From assembly GCA_032718475.1 (NCBI GenBank), contig JAUCBJ010001370.1:1-61810 (forward strand): a stretch of 61,810 nucleotides of DNA, written 5' to 3'. This DNA comes from Nemertoderma westbladi (taxonomy: Eukaryota > Xenacoelomorpha > Nemertodermatida > Nemertodermatidae). How positions within the stretch are numbered: position 1 is the stretch's first letter; the number at the start of each line of letters is the position of its first letter. Under the pieces are notes generated by a model. That model was not told the origin of the DNA and ran no database searches. It saw only the letters and a list, made by a program, of their open reading frames with translations. The position numbers were made by a program, and so were the translations under genes. This document shows positions 47,621 to 60,700 of this stretch, piece by piece.

Positions 47621-50494
47621 GCACCGAATGCAGACAGGACAGACTGATGAGGTTCTGATTAAGGACATGGGGGGCGGTTGGCGACTCGCCCTCGCGTCAG
47701 CAGATGATAGTGGCAATGGTGGAATTGGTCTATTGATGAATCCAACTGCACATGCAGCATTGGACAAAATAGACCAAATCTCTAACCGCATCATCCGTTG
47801 CCACTTCTCATGTTCTGGAAGACTGGCTAAGAAGTTTCCTAAGGTGGTTCTGATTGTGTGCTACTCTCCAACTAGTGTTGCCCCTGTAGAGGAGGTGGAA
47901 AATTTCTACCACAATCTACAAGCAGCTACTGATGGAGTGGATCAGCATGCATTCTTAACATTCCTGGGAGACTTTAATGCAAGTCTGCATCAATCACCTA
48001 CATCGCCCTGGGTCTATAGCAATAGTGTTAACCGAAATTCTGTCCATCTTCAGGATTTTATCTCTGGAAATGGATTGTTTTCGGCTGGAACCCAGTTCAA
48101 GAAGCGAACTGGAAAGCTATGGACTCATAGTGGACCCAGTGGTCACAAGTCCCAGATAGACCATATTCTGTTTCGTAGGAAATACAGGAGCTCTATACAA
48201 GACTGTAATGCATTTACACTTCGACCCTTCTCCAGTGATCACCGCCTTATTGTGGCCAAGGTAAGACTTAGTCTGCGTGCTAGCAGAACAACGAAATCTG
48301 CCTTGCCGCGGCATGACTGGTCCTCTCTGTTGCAACAGCCAAGTGTGAGATCCAGCTTCACACTACAGCTGAGCAACAGGTATGAGGCTCTTGCCTCTGA
48401 GGCGGCAGATCACTGTGAGGGCTATACTGCCTTTACAGAAGCAGTTAAGTTAGCAGCTGCAGAAACAGTTCCTGTATACCCTCGAAACAGGAAAAGGGCC
48501 CCCTGGACTGACAACAAAATTCAAAAGTGCCGAAATGACCTTCATAAGGCGCAGAAAGAGTCCCGACTCAAACAGACTACAGCGGCCAAGAATGCAGTTA
48601 AGGCTGCATCTAGGTCCCTGAACAGGCAGTACTCTGTTAATCTACAGGAGCTAATAAACCAACAGGTTGATGCCATCAATGATGCTGACGACAGCAGGCA
48701 ATCATCACAGGCATGGAAATCGATCAATCTGCTTACTGGGCGGAAAAGCCAACCAACCACCAAGGTTAAGGCTGAATCACCAGCCGATCGCCTCAATGGT
48801 TGGAAAGCCCACTTTGAAAAGCTCCTCAATAATGACAGGGTATTGCCTGATAACTTTATAAAAGTAAAGGTGTCTGAGTCTGTACTCCCAGATATTCCCA
48901 TTGGCGATATCTCCTTTGCAGAAGTGAAGGCTGCTGCAAAGAGCATTAAGACCAATCGTGCCAGTGGAGTAGATGGTGTTCCCCCTGAGGTCTTTAAAAT
49001 ACCTGAGTGTTTAAAGCTCATCTATCCCATCATAGTAGACATGTACCGTACAACAAGAGTCCCACAAGAAATGAAAACAAATAAGTTGGTGCCAGTTCCC
49101 AAGAAGGGCAACCTAACACTCTATGGTTCTTTTCGGGGAATCTCATTGATCTCGATTGCTGCAAAGCTATACAATAGGATTCTATTAAATCGCATCAGGG
49201 ATCCCATTGAGAGACTGCTCCGTGGAAATCAGAATGGGTTCCGTAAAGGTCGTGGGACCATGGAGCCCATTTTGGCACTTAGAAGGATAATTGAAGAATT
49301 ATCAAAAAAGAAAGACAGGCATCTGGCTGTCATCTTTGTTGACTTCTTCAAGGCCTTTGATTCAGTCTCTCGCTCACGTATGTTCAGCATACTTTCATTA
49401 TATGGGATTCCTGATGAAATTATTGCAGCTATCAGATCAGTATACGATGGTTCGACAACATTTGTGTCTACTGTTGATGGTGACACAGAACCATTTGAAG
49501 TGTTATGGGGCGTCCTCCAAGGAGACACACTTGCACCATTCTTGTTTATTATTGTGGTTGACTATGTTCTACGCATGTCCTTAGATCATCATAATGATGA
49601 TGGGGTGATGATAACTCCACCTACTGGCTCCAGAAGTCGAGGAAATCCTGCCAAGTACCTAACTGATCTAGACTTTGCTGATGACTTAGGAGTACTCTCA
49701 GAATCATTAGAGGGAGCCCAACGGCTCCTCAGCTCATTAGAACATGCTGCTTCTAGTGTTGGTCTTTTTATTAACTCCAGAAAGACCAAAATTCTGACAG
49801 TTAACTTTGAAAGTCCTCAGCAAGTCTCTGATCGGATGAGCATAAGCTCAAAGGATGGTATGCTTGAGCATGTGGACGACTTCTGTTACCTGGGATCATG
49901 GATCCGGAAGTCAGGTGAGGACCTTCGAATACGTAAGGGAAAGGCATGGGCAGCCTTGAATAGGCTTTCCAGGATTTGGAAGTCACCGAGAATTAATCGG
50001 AAACTTAAGGTCCGATTATTTAGAGCAGCAGTAGTTCCAGTACTCCTCTACGGGAGTCCATGCTGGGCTCTAACTGCTGAGGACACCAAATCTCTGGATG
50101 GCACATTCACAAGAATGCTACGCCGGGTTCATTGTGTCAAGTACAATGCACACATCTCCAACCAGACACTATATAACATTGGAGGTGTCTCATTGGTTCC
50201 CCCAAGCTTGACACTAGAACAAAATCGCCTCCGCTTTGCAGGACATTGCTTTCGCCGTGAGGACCAGCCAGTGCATAATCTTGTACTTTGGCAGCCTCAT
50301 GGAGTGAATAAGCATAGTGGACAGCCCATGACTTTCTTGAGACGCATCTTAAAGGACACTGGCCTTAAAGATGCGGATGATCTAGCAAATGTCATGGGTG
50401 ATAGGGAGTTGTGGCGGTGCAATTTTGTTGACAAGCCGGCACAGCATTCTTAAAAATGCAGCTGCAATGCAGCATGCAGATCCTAGTAGTAGTA
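47621..50494 (+). mobile_element. LINE-R copy C, 5'-truncated, with perfect 12-bp TSD
   Basis: 2,874-bp insertion in intron 2, same orientation as the gene. It begins inside the endonuclease coding region ('gcaccgaatgcagac') and ends with 'gatcctagtagtagtag', a short (TAG)n tail. The exact 12-bp duplication and open ORF mark it as one of the youngest insertions here. The 5' truncation is typical of target-primed reverse transcription. Confidence 0.95.
47622..50453 (+). CDS. LINE-R endonuclease-reverse transcriptase, N-terminally truncated, open
   Basis: About 943 codons without a stop. APE endonuclease lacking its first strand(s): 'GDFNA' and 'SDHRLI' are present, but the N-terminal catalytic Asn is lost. 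RT has motif A 'FVDFFKAFDSVS', motif B 'VLQGDTLAPFLF', motif C 'LDFADDLG', then 'FCYLGSWIRKSGEDLRIRK' and a C-terminal 'RLRFAGHCFRRED' plus 'VLWQPHG' region shared by many animal LINEs. The first ATG within the element is 47628. The frame happens to continue upstream into flanking DNA to 47595. It would have to be supplied in trans for the missing endonuclease part. It is the reference used to describe the other LINE-R copies. Confidence 0.92.
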   Translation, partial: HRMQTGQTDEVLIKDMGGGWRLALASADDSGNGGIGLLMNPTAHAALDKIDQISNRIIRCHFSCSGRLAKKFPKVVLIVCYSPTSVAPVEEVENFYHNLQAATDGVDQHAFLTFLGDFNASLHQSPTSPWVYSNSVNRNSVHLQDFISGNGLFSAGTQFKKRTGKLWTHSGPSGHKSQIDHILFRRKYRSSIQDCNAFTLRPFSSDHRLIVAKVRLSLRASRTTKSALPRHDWSSLLQQPSVRSSFTLQLSNRYEALASEAADHCEGYTAFTEAVKLAAAETVPVYPRNRKRAPWTDNKIQKCRNDLHKAQKESRLKQTTAAKNAVKAASRSLNRQYSVNLQELINQQVDAINDADDSRQSSQAWKSINLLTGRKSQPTTKVKAESPADRLNGWKAHFEKLLNNDRVLPDNFIKVKVSESVLPDIPIGDISFAEVKAAAKSIKTNRASGVDGVPPEVFKIPECLKLIYPIIVDMYRTTRVPQEMKTNKLVPVPKKGNLTLYGSFRGISLISIAAKLYNRILLNRIRDPIERLLRGNQNGFRKGRGTMEPILALRRIIEELSKKKDRHLAVIFVDFFKAFDSVSRSRMFSILSLYGIPDEIIAAIRSVYDGSTTFVSTVDGDTEPFEVLWGVLQGDTLAPFLFIIVVDYVLRMSLDHHNDDGVMITPPTGSRSRGNPAKYLTDLDFADDLGVLSESLEGAQRLLSSLEHAASSVGLFINSRKTKILTVNFESPQQVSDRMSISSKDGMLEHVDDFCYLGSWIRKSGEDLRIRKGKAWAALNRLSRIWKSPRINRKLKVRLFRAAVVPVLLYGSPCWALTAEDTKSLDGTFTRMLRRVHCVKYNAHISNQTLYNIGGVSLVPPSLTLEQNRLRFAGHCFRREDQPVHNLVLWQPHGVNKHSGQPMTFLRRILKDTGLKDADDLANVMGDRELWRCNFVDKPAQHS

Positions 50495-50506
50495 GCTAAT
50501 CTGTGA
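50495..50506. repeat. Target-site duplication of LINE-R copy C (right)
   Basis: Exact copy of 47609-47620, directly after the (TAG)n tail. Confidence 0.93.
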
Positions 50507-51520
50507 CCAGCGGAAATTATAATAATAATACTTTTTAAAGATGGATTTGAGGCAGCATCTTCAGTAGAAAACCAATAATTATAGATAACACTAAGACGAA
50601 AACGATTCAAATAGCGAAATAGGTTAAGCGATTCAAATAGCGAAATAGGTTAAACTATTCAAATAGCGAAATAAACTAGTTAAAAAAAGTTAATTTCGCA
50701 CATTCGTATTTTTCATTTTGTAAGGTAAACGGACCGCTTGTATCCAGATAAGTTGTATCCAATTTTCCTTTCGTAGCTCAGAAAGTGATCTTTTGCATCC
50801 CGATTTTACATTTTATATCCAAGTTTTATTTATGGGTTTTATCAATGCAATTACATTGTATTGTTTGCTAATCTTTAAACAATTATTTAGATGACCTATA
50901 AATTCCATCCACCGAATGATATACTGTTTTTATTAACTATAGAATTATAATAATTAATTGTTTTAATTATAGGTATTATTATGTAATAGTATTCTTCAAA
51001 TTGTAGCAGATGGGGATGAATATTATTGTTGCAGTCAAAATTATACCTCTCCAGAGTAAAATCGACATGCGTCGACTTGTATTCTGTGTTCAGCATTACA
51101 TGTTTATAAATTAATTAAATTTCCTGGTTACTTGCAATATTTTTAATAGGATTTTGTTGAATTATATAGTATTGTAGTAATTTATATATTAATTTGGTTA
51201 ACATTCAATACAGCTCCTACTTTAGGCTTAGTCAATTTATTATCTGATGATACAAACATGAATTGATTATTTCAAAACGGTCTCAAAGTCTTTCACCACG
51301 GGCACACAGGGAATGCCGGGGTTTGGGGACGGCAGCCCCCAACCAAAGAAGCGGGGGTTTGGGGCGGCAGCCCCCCATTAAAAGAAAAACAAAAAAATTT
51401 GACTGTAAAAATGTTTCTTTATAATTTTGAAAAAACTTGACTAGATACAACTTGTCCTGTAACCATCTTTAACTTTTGTTTATTGCTTTGGTGCACCCAG
51501 ATTAATTTAGCACTTTAACT

Positions 51521-51620
51521 GGGGGGGGGGGGTGTCCGGGGGGGAAGTGTCCGAGGGGGAGTTTCCTACTTGGGCGGGGGGAAGTGTCCGGGGGGGGACT
51601 GTCCGGGGGGAAGTGTCCTA
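51521..51620 (+). repeat. G-rich, quadruplex-prone block before exon 3
   Basis: Runs of 5-12 G separated by 'tgtccg' and 'gaagtgtcc', about 100 bp, ending 158 bp before the exon 3 acceptor. It satisfies the simple G-quadruplex pattern on the sense strand. Confidence 0.8.
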
Positions 51621-51778
51621 GATCCGTTAAACTCGATTCAAATAGCGAAATGGGTTAAACTGGCGCGGAAACTACGATCGATAGTTCGGCATTAGACCCC
51701 GTTTATTATCCATATGGATATATAATTTATTCGTAAATCGATTTCTAATAACTTCAACGTTGAATATATTTTCTGCAG

Positions 51779-54700
51779 GTTTTGGCTGTGGGAGGTATAA
51801 ATCCACTGAGATGCAATCCAGGAAACTGCATTGCAGCAAAGAATCTTCTGTTCATGCAAAAGTCAAATATAGCATCGATTCCGGAAGCCGCGGATTTAGT
51901 TCTGGAGAAAGATCCGGGTAACGAATATGCGAGACAATTAGCTGAAGATGCGAGAAGGAACGCAGATGTAGCTGCTACGTTGCGGATGGTGAAATGCTGC
52001 ACAACTAATCTTTGTAATACAGTGGAATCCGTTTCGGTGTCAACCGATGGTGCTGGTTCACAAACAACAGAGAGTGGTGGTTCACAAACTGGTGGTTCAC
52101 AAACAACCGCGAGTAGTGGTCCACAAACAACCGAGAGTGGTGACTCACAAACAACAGAGAGTGGTGCTTCACAAACAACAGTGAGTGGTTCACAAACAAC
52201 AGTGAGTGGTGGTTCACAAACAACCGAGAGTGGTTCACAAACAACAGAGAATGGTGCTTCACAAACAACCGAGAGTGGTGACTCACAAACAACAGAGAGT
52301 GGTGCTTCACAAACAACAGTGAGTGGTTCACAAACAACAGAGAGTGGTGGTTCAGAAACAACAGAGAGTGGTGATTCACAAACAACAGAGAGTGGTGGTT
52401 CACAAACAACCGAGAGTGGTGGTTCACAAACAACCGAGAGTAGTGGTTCACAAACAACCGAGAGTAGTGGTTCACAAACAACCGAGAGTGGTGGTTCACA
52501 AACAACCGAGAGTGGTGGTTCACAAACAACAGAGAGTGGTGCTTCACAAACAACAGAGAGTGGTGGTTCACAAACAACCGAGAGTGGTGGTTTACAAACA
52601 ACCGTGGGTGGTGGTTCACAAACAACCGAGAGTGGTTCACAAACAACCGAGAGTGGTGGTTCACAAACAACAGTGAGTGGTTCACAAACAACAGTGAGTG
52701 GTGGTTCACAAACAACAGTGAGTGGTTCACAAACAACAGTGAGTGGTTCACAAACAACCGTGAGTGGTAGTTCACAAACATCCGAGAGTGGTGGTTCACA
52801 AACAACCGAGAGTGGTAGTTCACAAACATCCGAGAGTGGTGGTTCACAAACAACCGTGAGTGGTAGTTCACAAACAACCGAGAGTGGTGCTTCACAAACA
52901 ACAGTGAGTGGTTCACAAACAACAGTGAGTGGTAGTTCACAAACAACAGCGAGTGGTGGTTCACAAACAACCGTGAGTGGTAGTTCACAAACAACAGAGA
53001 GTGGTGGTTCACAAACAACAGAGAGTGGTGGTTCACAAACAACAGTGAGTGGTTCACAAACAACAGTGAGTGGTTCACAAACAACCGTGAGTGGTGGTTC
53101 ACAAACAACCGTGAGTGGTTCACAAACAACAGTGAGTGGTTCACAAACAACAGTGAGTGGTTCACAAACAACAGTGAGTGGTTCACAAACAACCGTGAGT
53201 GGTGGTTCACAAACAACCGAGAGTGGTTCACAAACAACAGTGAGTGGTTCACAAACAACCGTGAGTGGTAGTTCACAAACAACAGAGAGTGGTGCTTCAC
53301 AAACAACAGTGAGTGGTTCACAAACAACAGTGAGTGGTAGTTCACAAACAACAGCGAGTGGTGGTTCACAAACAACCGTGAGTGGTAGTTCACAAACAAC
53401 AGAGAGTGGTGGTTCACAAACAACAGTGAGTGGTTCACAAACAACAGTGAGTGGTTCACAAACAACCGTGAGTGGTTCACAAACAACCGTGAGTGGTAGT
53501 TCACAAACAACAGTGAGTGCTTCACAAACAACAGTGAGTGGTGGTTCACAAACAACCGAGAGTGGTGCTTCACAAACAACAGAGAGTGGTGGTTCACAAA
53601 CAACAGAGAGTGGTGGTTCACAAACAACCGTGAGTGGTTCACAAACAACCGTGAGTGGTAGTTCACAAACAACAGTGAGTGCTTCACAAACAACAGTGAG
53701 TGGTGGTTCACAAACAACCGAGAGTGGTGCTTCACAAACAACAGAGAGTGGTGGTTCACAAACAACCGAGAGTGGTGGTTCACAAACAACAGTGAGTGGT
53801 TCACAAACAACCGAGAGTGGTGCTTCACAAACAACCGAGAGTGGTGCTTCACAAACAACAGTGAGTGGTTCACAAACAACAGTGAGTGGTGGTTCACAAA
53901 CAACAGTGAGTGGTTCACAAACAACAGTGAGTGGTGGTTCACAAACAACAGTGAGTGGTGGTTCACAAACAACAGTGAGTGGTTCACAAACAACAGTGAG
54001 TGGTTCACAAACAACCGAGAGTGGTGGTTCACAAACAACCGAGAGTGGTGCTTCACAAACAACAGCGAGTGGTGGTTCACAAACAACCGTGAGTGGTAGT
54101 TCACAAACAACAGTGAGTGGTGGTTCACAAACAACAGTGAGTGGTTCACAAACAACAGAGAGTGGTGGTTCACAAACAACAGTGAGTGGTGGTTCACAAA
54201 CAACAGTGAGTGGTTCACAAACAACCGTGAGTGGTAGTTCACAAACAACAGTGAGTGCTTCACAAACAACAGTGAGTGGTTCACAAACAACCGAGAGTGG
54301 TGCTTCACAAACAACCGAGAGTGGTGCTTCACAAACAACAGTGAGTGGTTCACAAACAACAGTGAGTGGTGGTTCACAAACAACAGTGAGTGGTTCACAA
54401 ACAACAGTGAGTGGTGGTTCACAAACAACAGTGAGTGGTGGTTCACAAACAACAGTGAGTGGTTCACAAACAACAGTGAGTGGTTCACAAACAACCGAGA
54501 GTGGTGGTTCACAAACAACCGAGAGTGGTGCTTCACAAACAACAGTGAGTGGTTCACAAACAACAGTGAGTGGTGGTTCACAAACAACAGCGAGTGGTGG
54601 TTCACAAACAACCGTGAGTGGTAGTTCACAAACAACAGAGAGTGGTGGTTCACAAACAACAGTGAGTGGTTCACAAACAACCGTGAGTGGTAGTTCACAA

Positions 54701-57700
54701 ACAACCGTGAGTGGTAGTTCACAAACAACAGAGAGTGGTGCTTCACAAACAACCGAGAGTAGTGGTTCACAAACAACAGTGAGTGGTGATTCACAAACAA
54801 CCGAGAGTGGTGGTTCACAAACAACAGAGAGTGGTGGTTCACAAACAACAGTGAGTGGTGGTTCACAAACAACAGTGAGTGGTTCACAAACAACCGAGAG
54901 TGGTTCACAAACAACCGAGAGTGGTTCACAAACAACAGTGAGTGGTGATTCACAAACAACCGAGAGTGGTGGTTCACAAACAACAGAGAGTGGTGGTTCA
55001 CAAACAACCGAGAGTGGTGGTTCACAAACAACCGTGAGTGGTAGTTCACAAACAACAGAGAGTGGTGGTTCACAAACAACAGTGAGTGGTTCACAAACAA
55101 CCGTGAGTGGTAGTTCACAAACAACCGTGAGTGGTAGTTCACAAACAACAGAGAGTGGTGCTTCACAAACAACCGAGAGTGGTGGTTCACAAACAACAGA
55201 GAGTGGTGATTCACAAACAACCGAGAGTGGTAGTTCACAAACAACAGAGAGTGGTGGTTCACAAACAACAGTGAGTGGTTCACAAACAACCGTGAGTGGT
55301 AGTTCACAAACAACCGTGAGTGGTAGTTCACAAACAACAGAGAGTGGTGCTTCACAAACAACCGAGAGTAGTGGTTCACAAACAACAGTGAGTGGTGATT
55401 CACAAACAACCGAGAGTGGTGGTTCACAAACAACAGAGAGTGGTGGTTCACAAACAACCGAGAGTAGTGGTTCACAAACAACAGTGAGTGGTGATTCACA
55501 AACAACCGAGAGTGGTGGTTCACAAACAACAGTGAGTGGTTCACAAACAACCGTGAGTGGTAGTTCACAAACAACCGTGAGTGGTAGTTCACAAACAACA
55601 GAGAGTGGTGCTTCACAAACAACCGAGAGTGGTGGTTCACAAACAACAGAGAGTGGTGGTTCACAAACAACCGAGAGTGGTGGTTCACAAACAACCGTGA
55701 GTGGTAGTTCACAAACAACAGAGAGTGGTGGTTCACAAACAACAGTGAGTGGTTCACAAACAACCGTGAGTGGTAGTTCACAAACAACCGTGAGTGGTAG
55801 TTCACAAACAACAGAGAGTGGTGCTTCACAAACAACCGAGAGTAGTGGTTCACAAACAACAGTGAGTGGTGATTCACAAACAACCGAGAGTGGTGGTTCA
55901 CAAACAACAGAGAGTGGTGGTTCACAAACAACAGTGAGTGGTGGTTCACAAACAACAGTGAGTGGTTCACAAACAACCGAGAGTGGTTCACAAACAACCG
56001 AGAGTGGTTCACAAACAACAGTGAGTGGTGATTCACAAACAACCGAGAGTGGTGGTTCACAAACAACAGAGAGTGGTGGTTCACAAACAACCGAGAGTGG
56101 TGGTTCACAAACAACCGAGAGTGGTGGTTCACAAACAACCGTGAGTGGTAGTTCACAAACAACAGAGAGTGGTGGTTCACAAACAACAGTGAGTGGTTCA
56201 CAAACAACCGTGAGTGGTAGTTCACAAACATCCGAGAGTGGTGGTTCACAAACAACCGAGAGTGGTGGTTCACAAACAACCGAGAGTGGTGCTTCACAAA
56301 CAACAGTGAGTGGTTCACAAACAACAGTGAGTGGTGGTTCACAAACAACAGCGAGTGGTGGTTCACAAACAACCGTGAGTGGTAGTTCACAAACAACAGA
56401 GAGTGGTGGTTCACAAACAACAGTGAGTGGTTCACAAACAACCGTGAGTGGTAGTTCACAAACAACCGTGAGTGGTAGTTCACAAACAACAGAGAGTGGT
56501 GCTTCACAAACAACCGAGAGTAGTGGTTCACAAACAACAGTGAGTGGTGATTCACAAACAACCGAGAGTGGTGGTTCACAAACAACAGAGAGTGGTGGTT
56601 CACAAACAACAGTGAGTGGTGGTTCACAAACAACAGTGAGTGGTTCACAAACAACCGAGAGTGGTTCACAAACAACCGAGAGTGGTTCACAAACAACAGT
56701 GAGTGGTGATTCACAAACAACCGAGAGTGGTGGTTCACAAACAACAGAGAGTGGTGGTTCACAAACAACCGAGAGTGGTGGTTCACAAACAACCGTGAGT
56801 GGTAGTTCACAAACAACAGAGAGTGGTGGTTCACAAACAACAGTGAGTGGTTCACAAACAACCGTGAGTGGTAGTTCACAAACAACCGTGAGTGGTAGTT
56901 CACAAACAACAGAGAGTGGTGCTTCACAAACAACCGAGAGTGGTGGTTCACAAACAACAGAGAGTGGTGATTCACAAACAACCGAGAGTGGTTCACAAAC
57001 AACCGAGAGTGGTAGTTCACAAACAACAGCGAGTGGTGGTTCACAAACAACCGTGAGTGGTAGTTCACAAACAACAGAGAGTGGTGGTTCACAAACAACA
57101 GTGAGTGGTTCACAAACAACCGTGAGTGGTAGTTCACAAACAACAGCGAGTGGTGGTTCACAAACAACCGTGAGTGGTAGTTCACAAACAACAGAGAGTG
57201 GTGGTTCACAAACAACAGTGAGTGGTTCACAAACAACCGTGAGTGGTAGTTCACAAACAACAGAGAGTGGTGCTTCACAAACAACCGAGAGTGGTGGTTC
57301 ACAAACAACAGAGAGTGGTGATTCACAGACAACAGTGAGTGGTTCACAAACAACCGTGAGTGGTAGTTCACAAACAACAGCGAGTGGTGGTTCACAAACA
57401 ACCGTGAGTGGTAGTTCACAAACAACAGAGAGTGGTGGTTCACAAACAACAGTGAGTGGTTCACAAACAACCGTGAGTGGTAGTTCACAAACAACCGTGA
57501 GTGGTAGTTCACAAACAACAGAGAGTGGTGCTTCACAAACAACCGAGAGTGGTGGTTCACAAACAACAGAGAGTGGTGATTCACAGACAACAGTGAGTGG
57601 TTCACAAACAACCGTGAGTGGTAGTTCACAAACAACAGCGAGTGGTGGTTCACAAACAACCGTGAGTGGTAGTTCACAAACAACAGAGAGTGGTGGTTCA

Positions 57701-60700
57701 CAAACAACAGTGAGTGGTTCACAAACAACCGTGAGTGGTAGTTCACAAACAACCGTGAGTGGTAGTTCACAAACAACAGAGAGTGGTGCTTCACAAACAA
57801 CCGAGAGTGGTGGTTCACAAACAACAGAGAGTGGTGGTTCACAAACAACAGAGAGTGGTGGTTCACAAACAACAGTGAGTGGTTCACAAACAACCGTGAG
57901 TGGTAGTTCACAAACAACAGCGAGTGGTGGTTCACAAACAACCGTGAGTGGTAGTTCACAAACAACAGAGAGTGGTGGTTCACAAACAACAGTGAGTGGT
58001 TCACAAACAACCGTGAGTGGTAGTTCACAAACAACCGTGAGTGGTAGTTCACAAACAACAGAGAGTGGTGCTTCACAAACAACCGAGAGTGGTGGTTCAC
58101 AAACAACAGAGAGTGGTGATTCACAGACAACAGTGAGTGGTTCACAAACAACCGTGAGTGGTAGTTCACAAACAACAGCGAGTGGTGGTTCACAAACAAC
58201 CGTGAGTGGTAGTTCACAAACAACAGAGAGTGGTGGTTCACAAACAACAGTGAGTGGTTCACAAACAACCGTGAGTGGTAGTTCACAAACAACCGTGAGT
58301 GGTAGTTCACAAACAACAGAGAGTGGTGCTTCACAAACAACCGAGAGTGGTGGTTCACAAACAACAGTGAGTGGCGGTGCACAAACAACAGAGAGTGGTG
58401 GTTCACAAACAACAGAGAGTGGTGATTCACAGACAACAGTGAGTGGTTCACAAACAACCGTGAGTGGTAGTTCACAAACAACCGTGAGTGGTAGTTCACA
58501 AACAACCGTGAGTGGTAGTTCACAAACAACAGAGAGTGGTGATTCACAAACAACCGAGAGTGGTGGTTCACAAACAACCGTGAGTGGTAGTTCACAAACA
58601 ACAGAGAGTGGTGATTCACAAACAACCGTGAGTGGTAGTTCACAAACAACAGAGAGTGGTGATTCACAAACAACCGAGAGTGGTAGTTCACAAACAACAG
58701 AGAGTGGTGCTTCACAAACAACCGAGAGTGGTGGTTCACAAACAACAGAGAGTGGTGATTCACAAACAACAGTGAGTGGTTCACAAACAACCGAGAGTGG
58801 TGCTTCACAAACAACAGTGAGTGGTTCACAAACAACAGAGAGTGGTGCTTCACAAACAACCGAGAGTGGTGGTTCACAAACAACCGAGAGTGGTGGTTCA
58901 CAAACAACCGAGAGTGGTGCTTCACAAACAACAGTGAGTGGTTCACAAACAACAGTGAGTGGTGGTTCACAAACAACAGCGAGTGGTGGTTCACAAACAA
59001 CCGTGAGTGGTAGTTCACAAACAACAGAGAGTGGTGGTTCACAAACAACAGTGAGTGGTTCACAAACAACAGTGAGTGGTGGTTCACAAACAACAGTGAG
59101 TGGTAGTTCACAAACAACAGAGAGTGGTGGTTCACAAACAACCGAGAGTGGTGGTTCACAAACAACCGTGAGTGGTAGTTCACAAACAACAGAGAGTGGT
59201 GGTTCACAAACAACCGAGAGTGGTGGTTCACAAACAACCGTGAGTGGTAGTTCACAAACAACAGAGAGTGGTGGTTCACAAACAACAGTGAGTGGTGGTT
59301 CACAAACAACCGTGAGTGGTAGTTCACAAACAACCGTGAGTGGTAGTTCACAAACAACAGAGAGTGGTGGTTCACAAACAACCGAGAGTGGTGGTTCACA
59401 AACAACCGTGAGTGGTAGTTCACAAACAACAGAGAGTGGTGGTTCACAAACAACAGTGAGTGGTTCACAAACAACAGTGAGTGGTGGTTCACAAACAACA
59501 GTGAGTGGTGGTTCACAAACAACCGTGAGTGGTAGTTCACAAACAACCGTGAGTGGTAGTTCACAAACAACAGAGAGTGGTGGTTCACAAACAACCGTGA
59601 GTGGTAGTTCACAAACAACCGTGAGTGGTAGTTCACAAACAACAGAGAGTGGTGGTTCACAAACAACCGTGAGTGGTAGTTCACAAACAACCGAGAGTGG
59701 TGGTTCACAAACAACAGTGAGTGGTGGTTCACAAACAACAGTGAGTGGTGGTTCACAAACAACCGTGAGTGGTAGTTCACAAACAACCGTGAGTGGTAGT
59801 TCAGGTAGTTCACAAACAACAGAGAGTGGTGGTTCACAAACAACCGAGAGTGGTGGTTCACAAACAACCGAGAGTGGTTCACAAACAACAGTGAGTGGTG
59901 GTTCACAAACAACCGAGAGTGGTTCACAAACAACAGTGAGTGGTTCACAAACAACAGAGAGTGATGGTTCACAAACAACAGAGAGTGGTGGTTCACAAAC
60001 ATCCGAGAGTGGTGGTTTACAAACAACAGTGAGTGGTTCACAAACAACAGTGAGTGGTTCACAAACAACCGTGAGTGGTGGTTCACAAACAACCGTGAGT
60101 AGTTCACAAACAACCGAGATTGGTGGTTCACAAACAACAGAGAGTGGTTCACAAACAACAGAGAGTGGTGGTTCACAAACAACAGTGAGTGGTTCACAAA
60201 CAACCGTGAGTGGTTCACAAACAACCGAGAGTGGTTCACAAACAACCGAGAGTGGTTCACAAACAACCGTGAGTGGTTCACAAACAACAGTGAGTGGTTC
60301 ACAAACAACCGAGATTGGTGGTTCACAAACAACAGTGAGTGGTTCACAAACAACAGTGAGTGGTGGTTCACAAACAACCGTGAGTGGTTCACAAACAACA
60401 GTGAGTGGTTCACAAACAACCGAGATTGGTGGTTCACAAACAACAGTGAGTGGTTCACAAACAACCGAGATTGGTGGTTCACAAACAACAGTGAGTGGTT
60501 CACAAACAACAGTGAGTGGTGGTTCACAAACAACCGTGAGTGGTGGTTCACAAACAACCGAGAGTGGTGGTTCACAAACAACCGAGAGTGGTGATTCACA
60601 AACAACCGTGAGTGGTGGTTCACAAACAACAGAGAGTGGTGGTTTTCAAACAACCGAGAGTGGTGGTTTACAAACAACAGAGAGTGGTGGTCCACAAACA

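Larger units (their letters stand above)
46600..51778 (+). other. Intron 2 of the three-finger/mucin-like gene
   Basis: GT at 46600 and AG at 51777-51778 ('attttctgcag'). It contains LINE-R copy C (47621-50494), short tandem repeats of 'attcaaatagcgaaataggt' (about 50604-50672) and a G-rich block (51521-51620). The remaining stretches (46600-47608, 50507-51520) show no gene. Confidence 0.75.
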
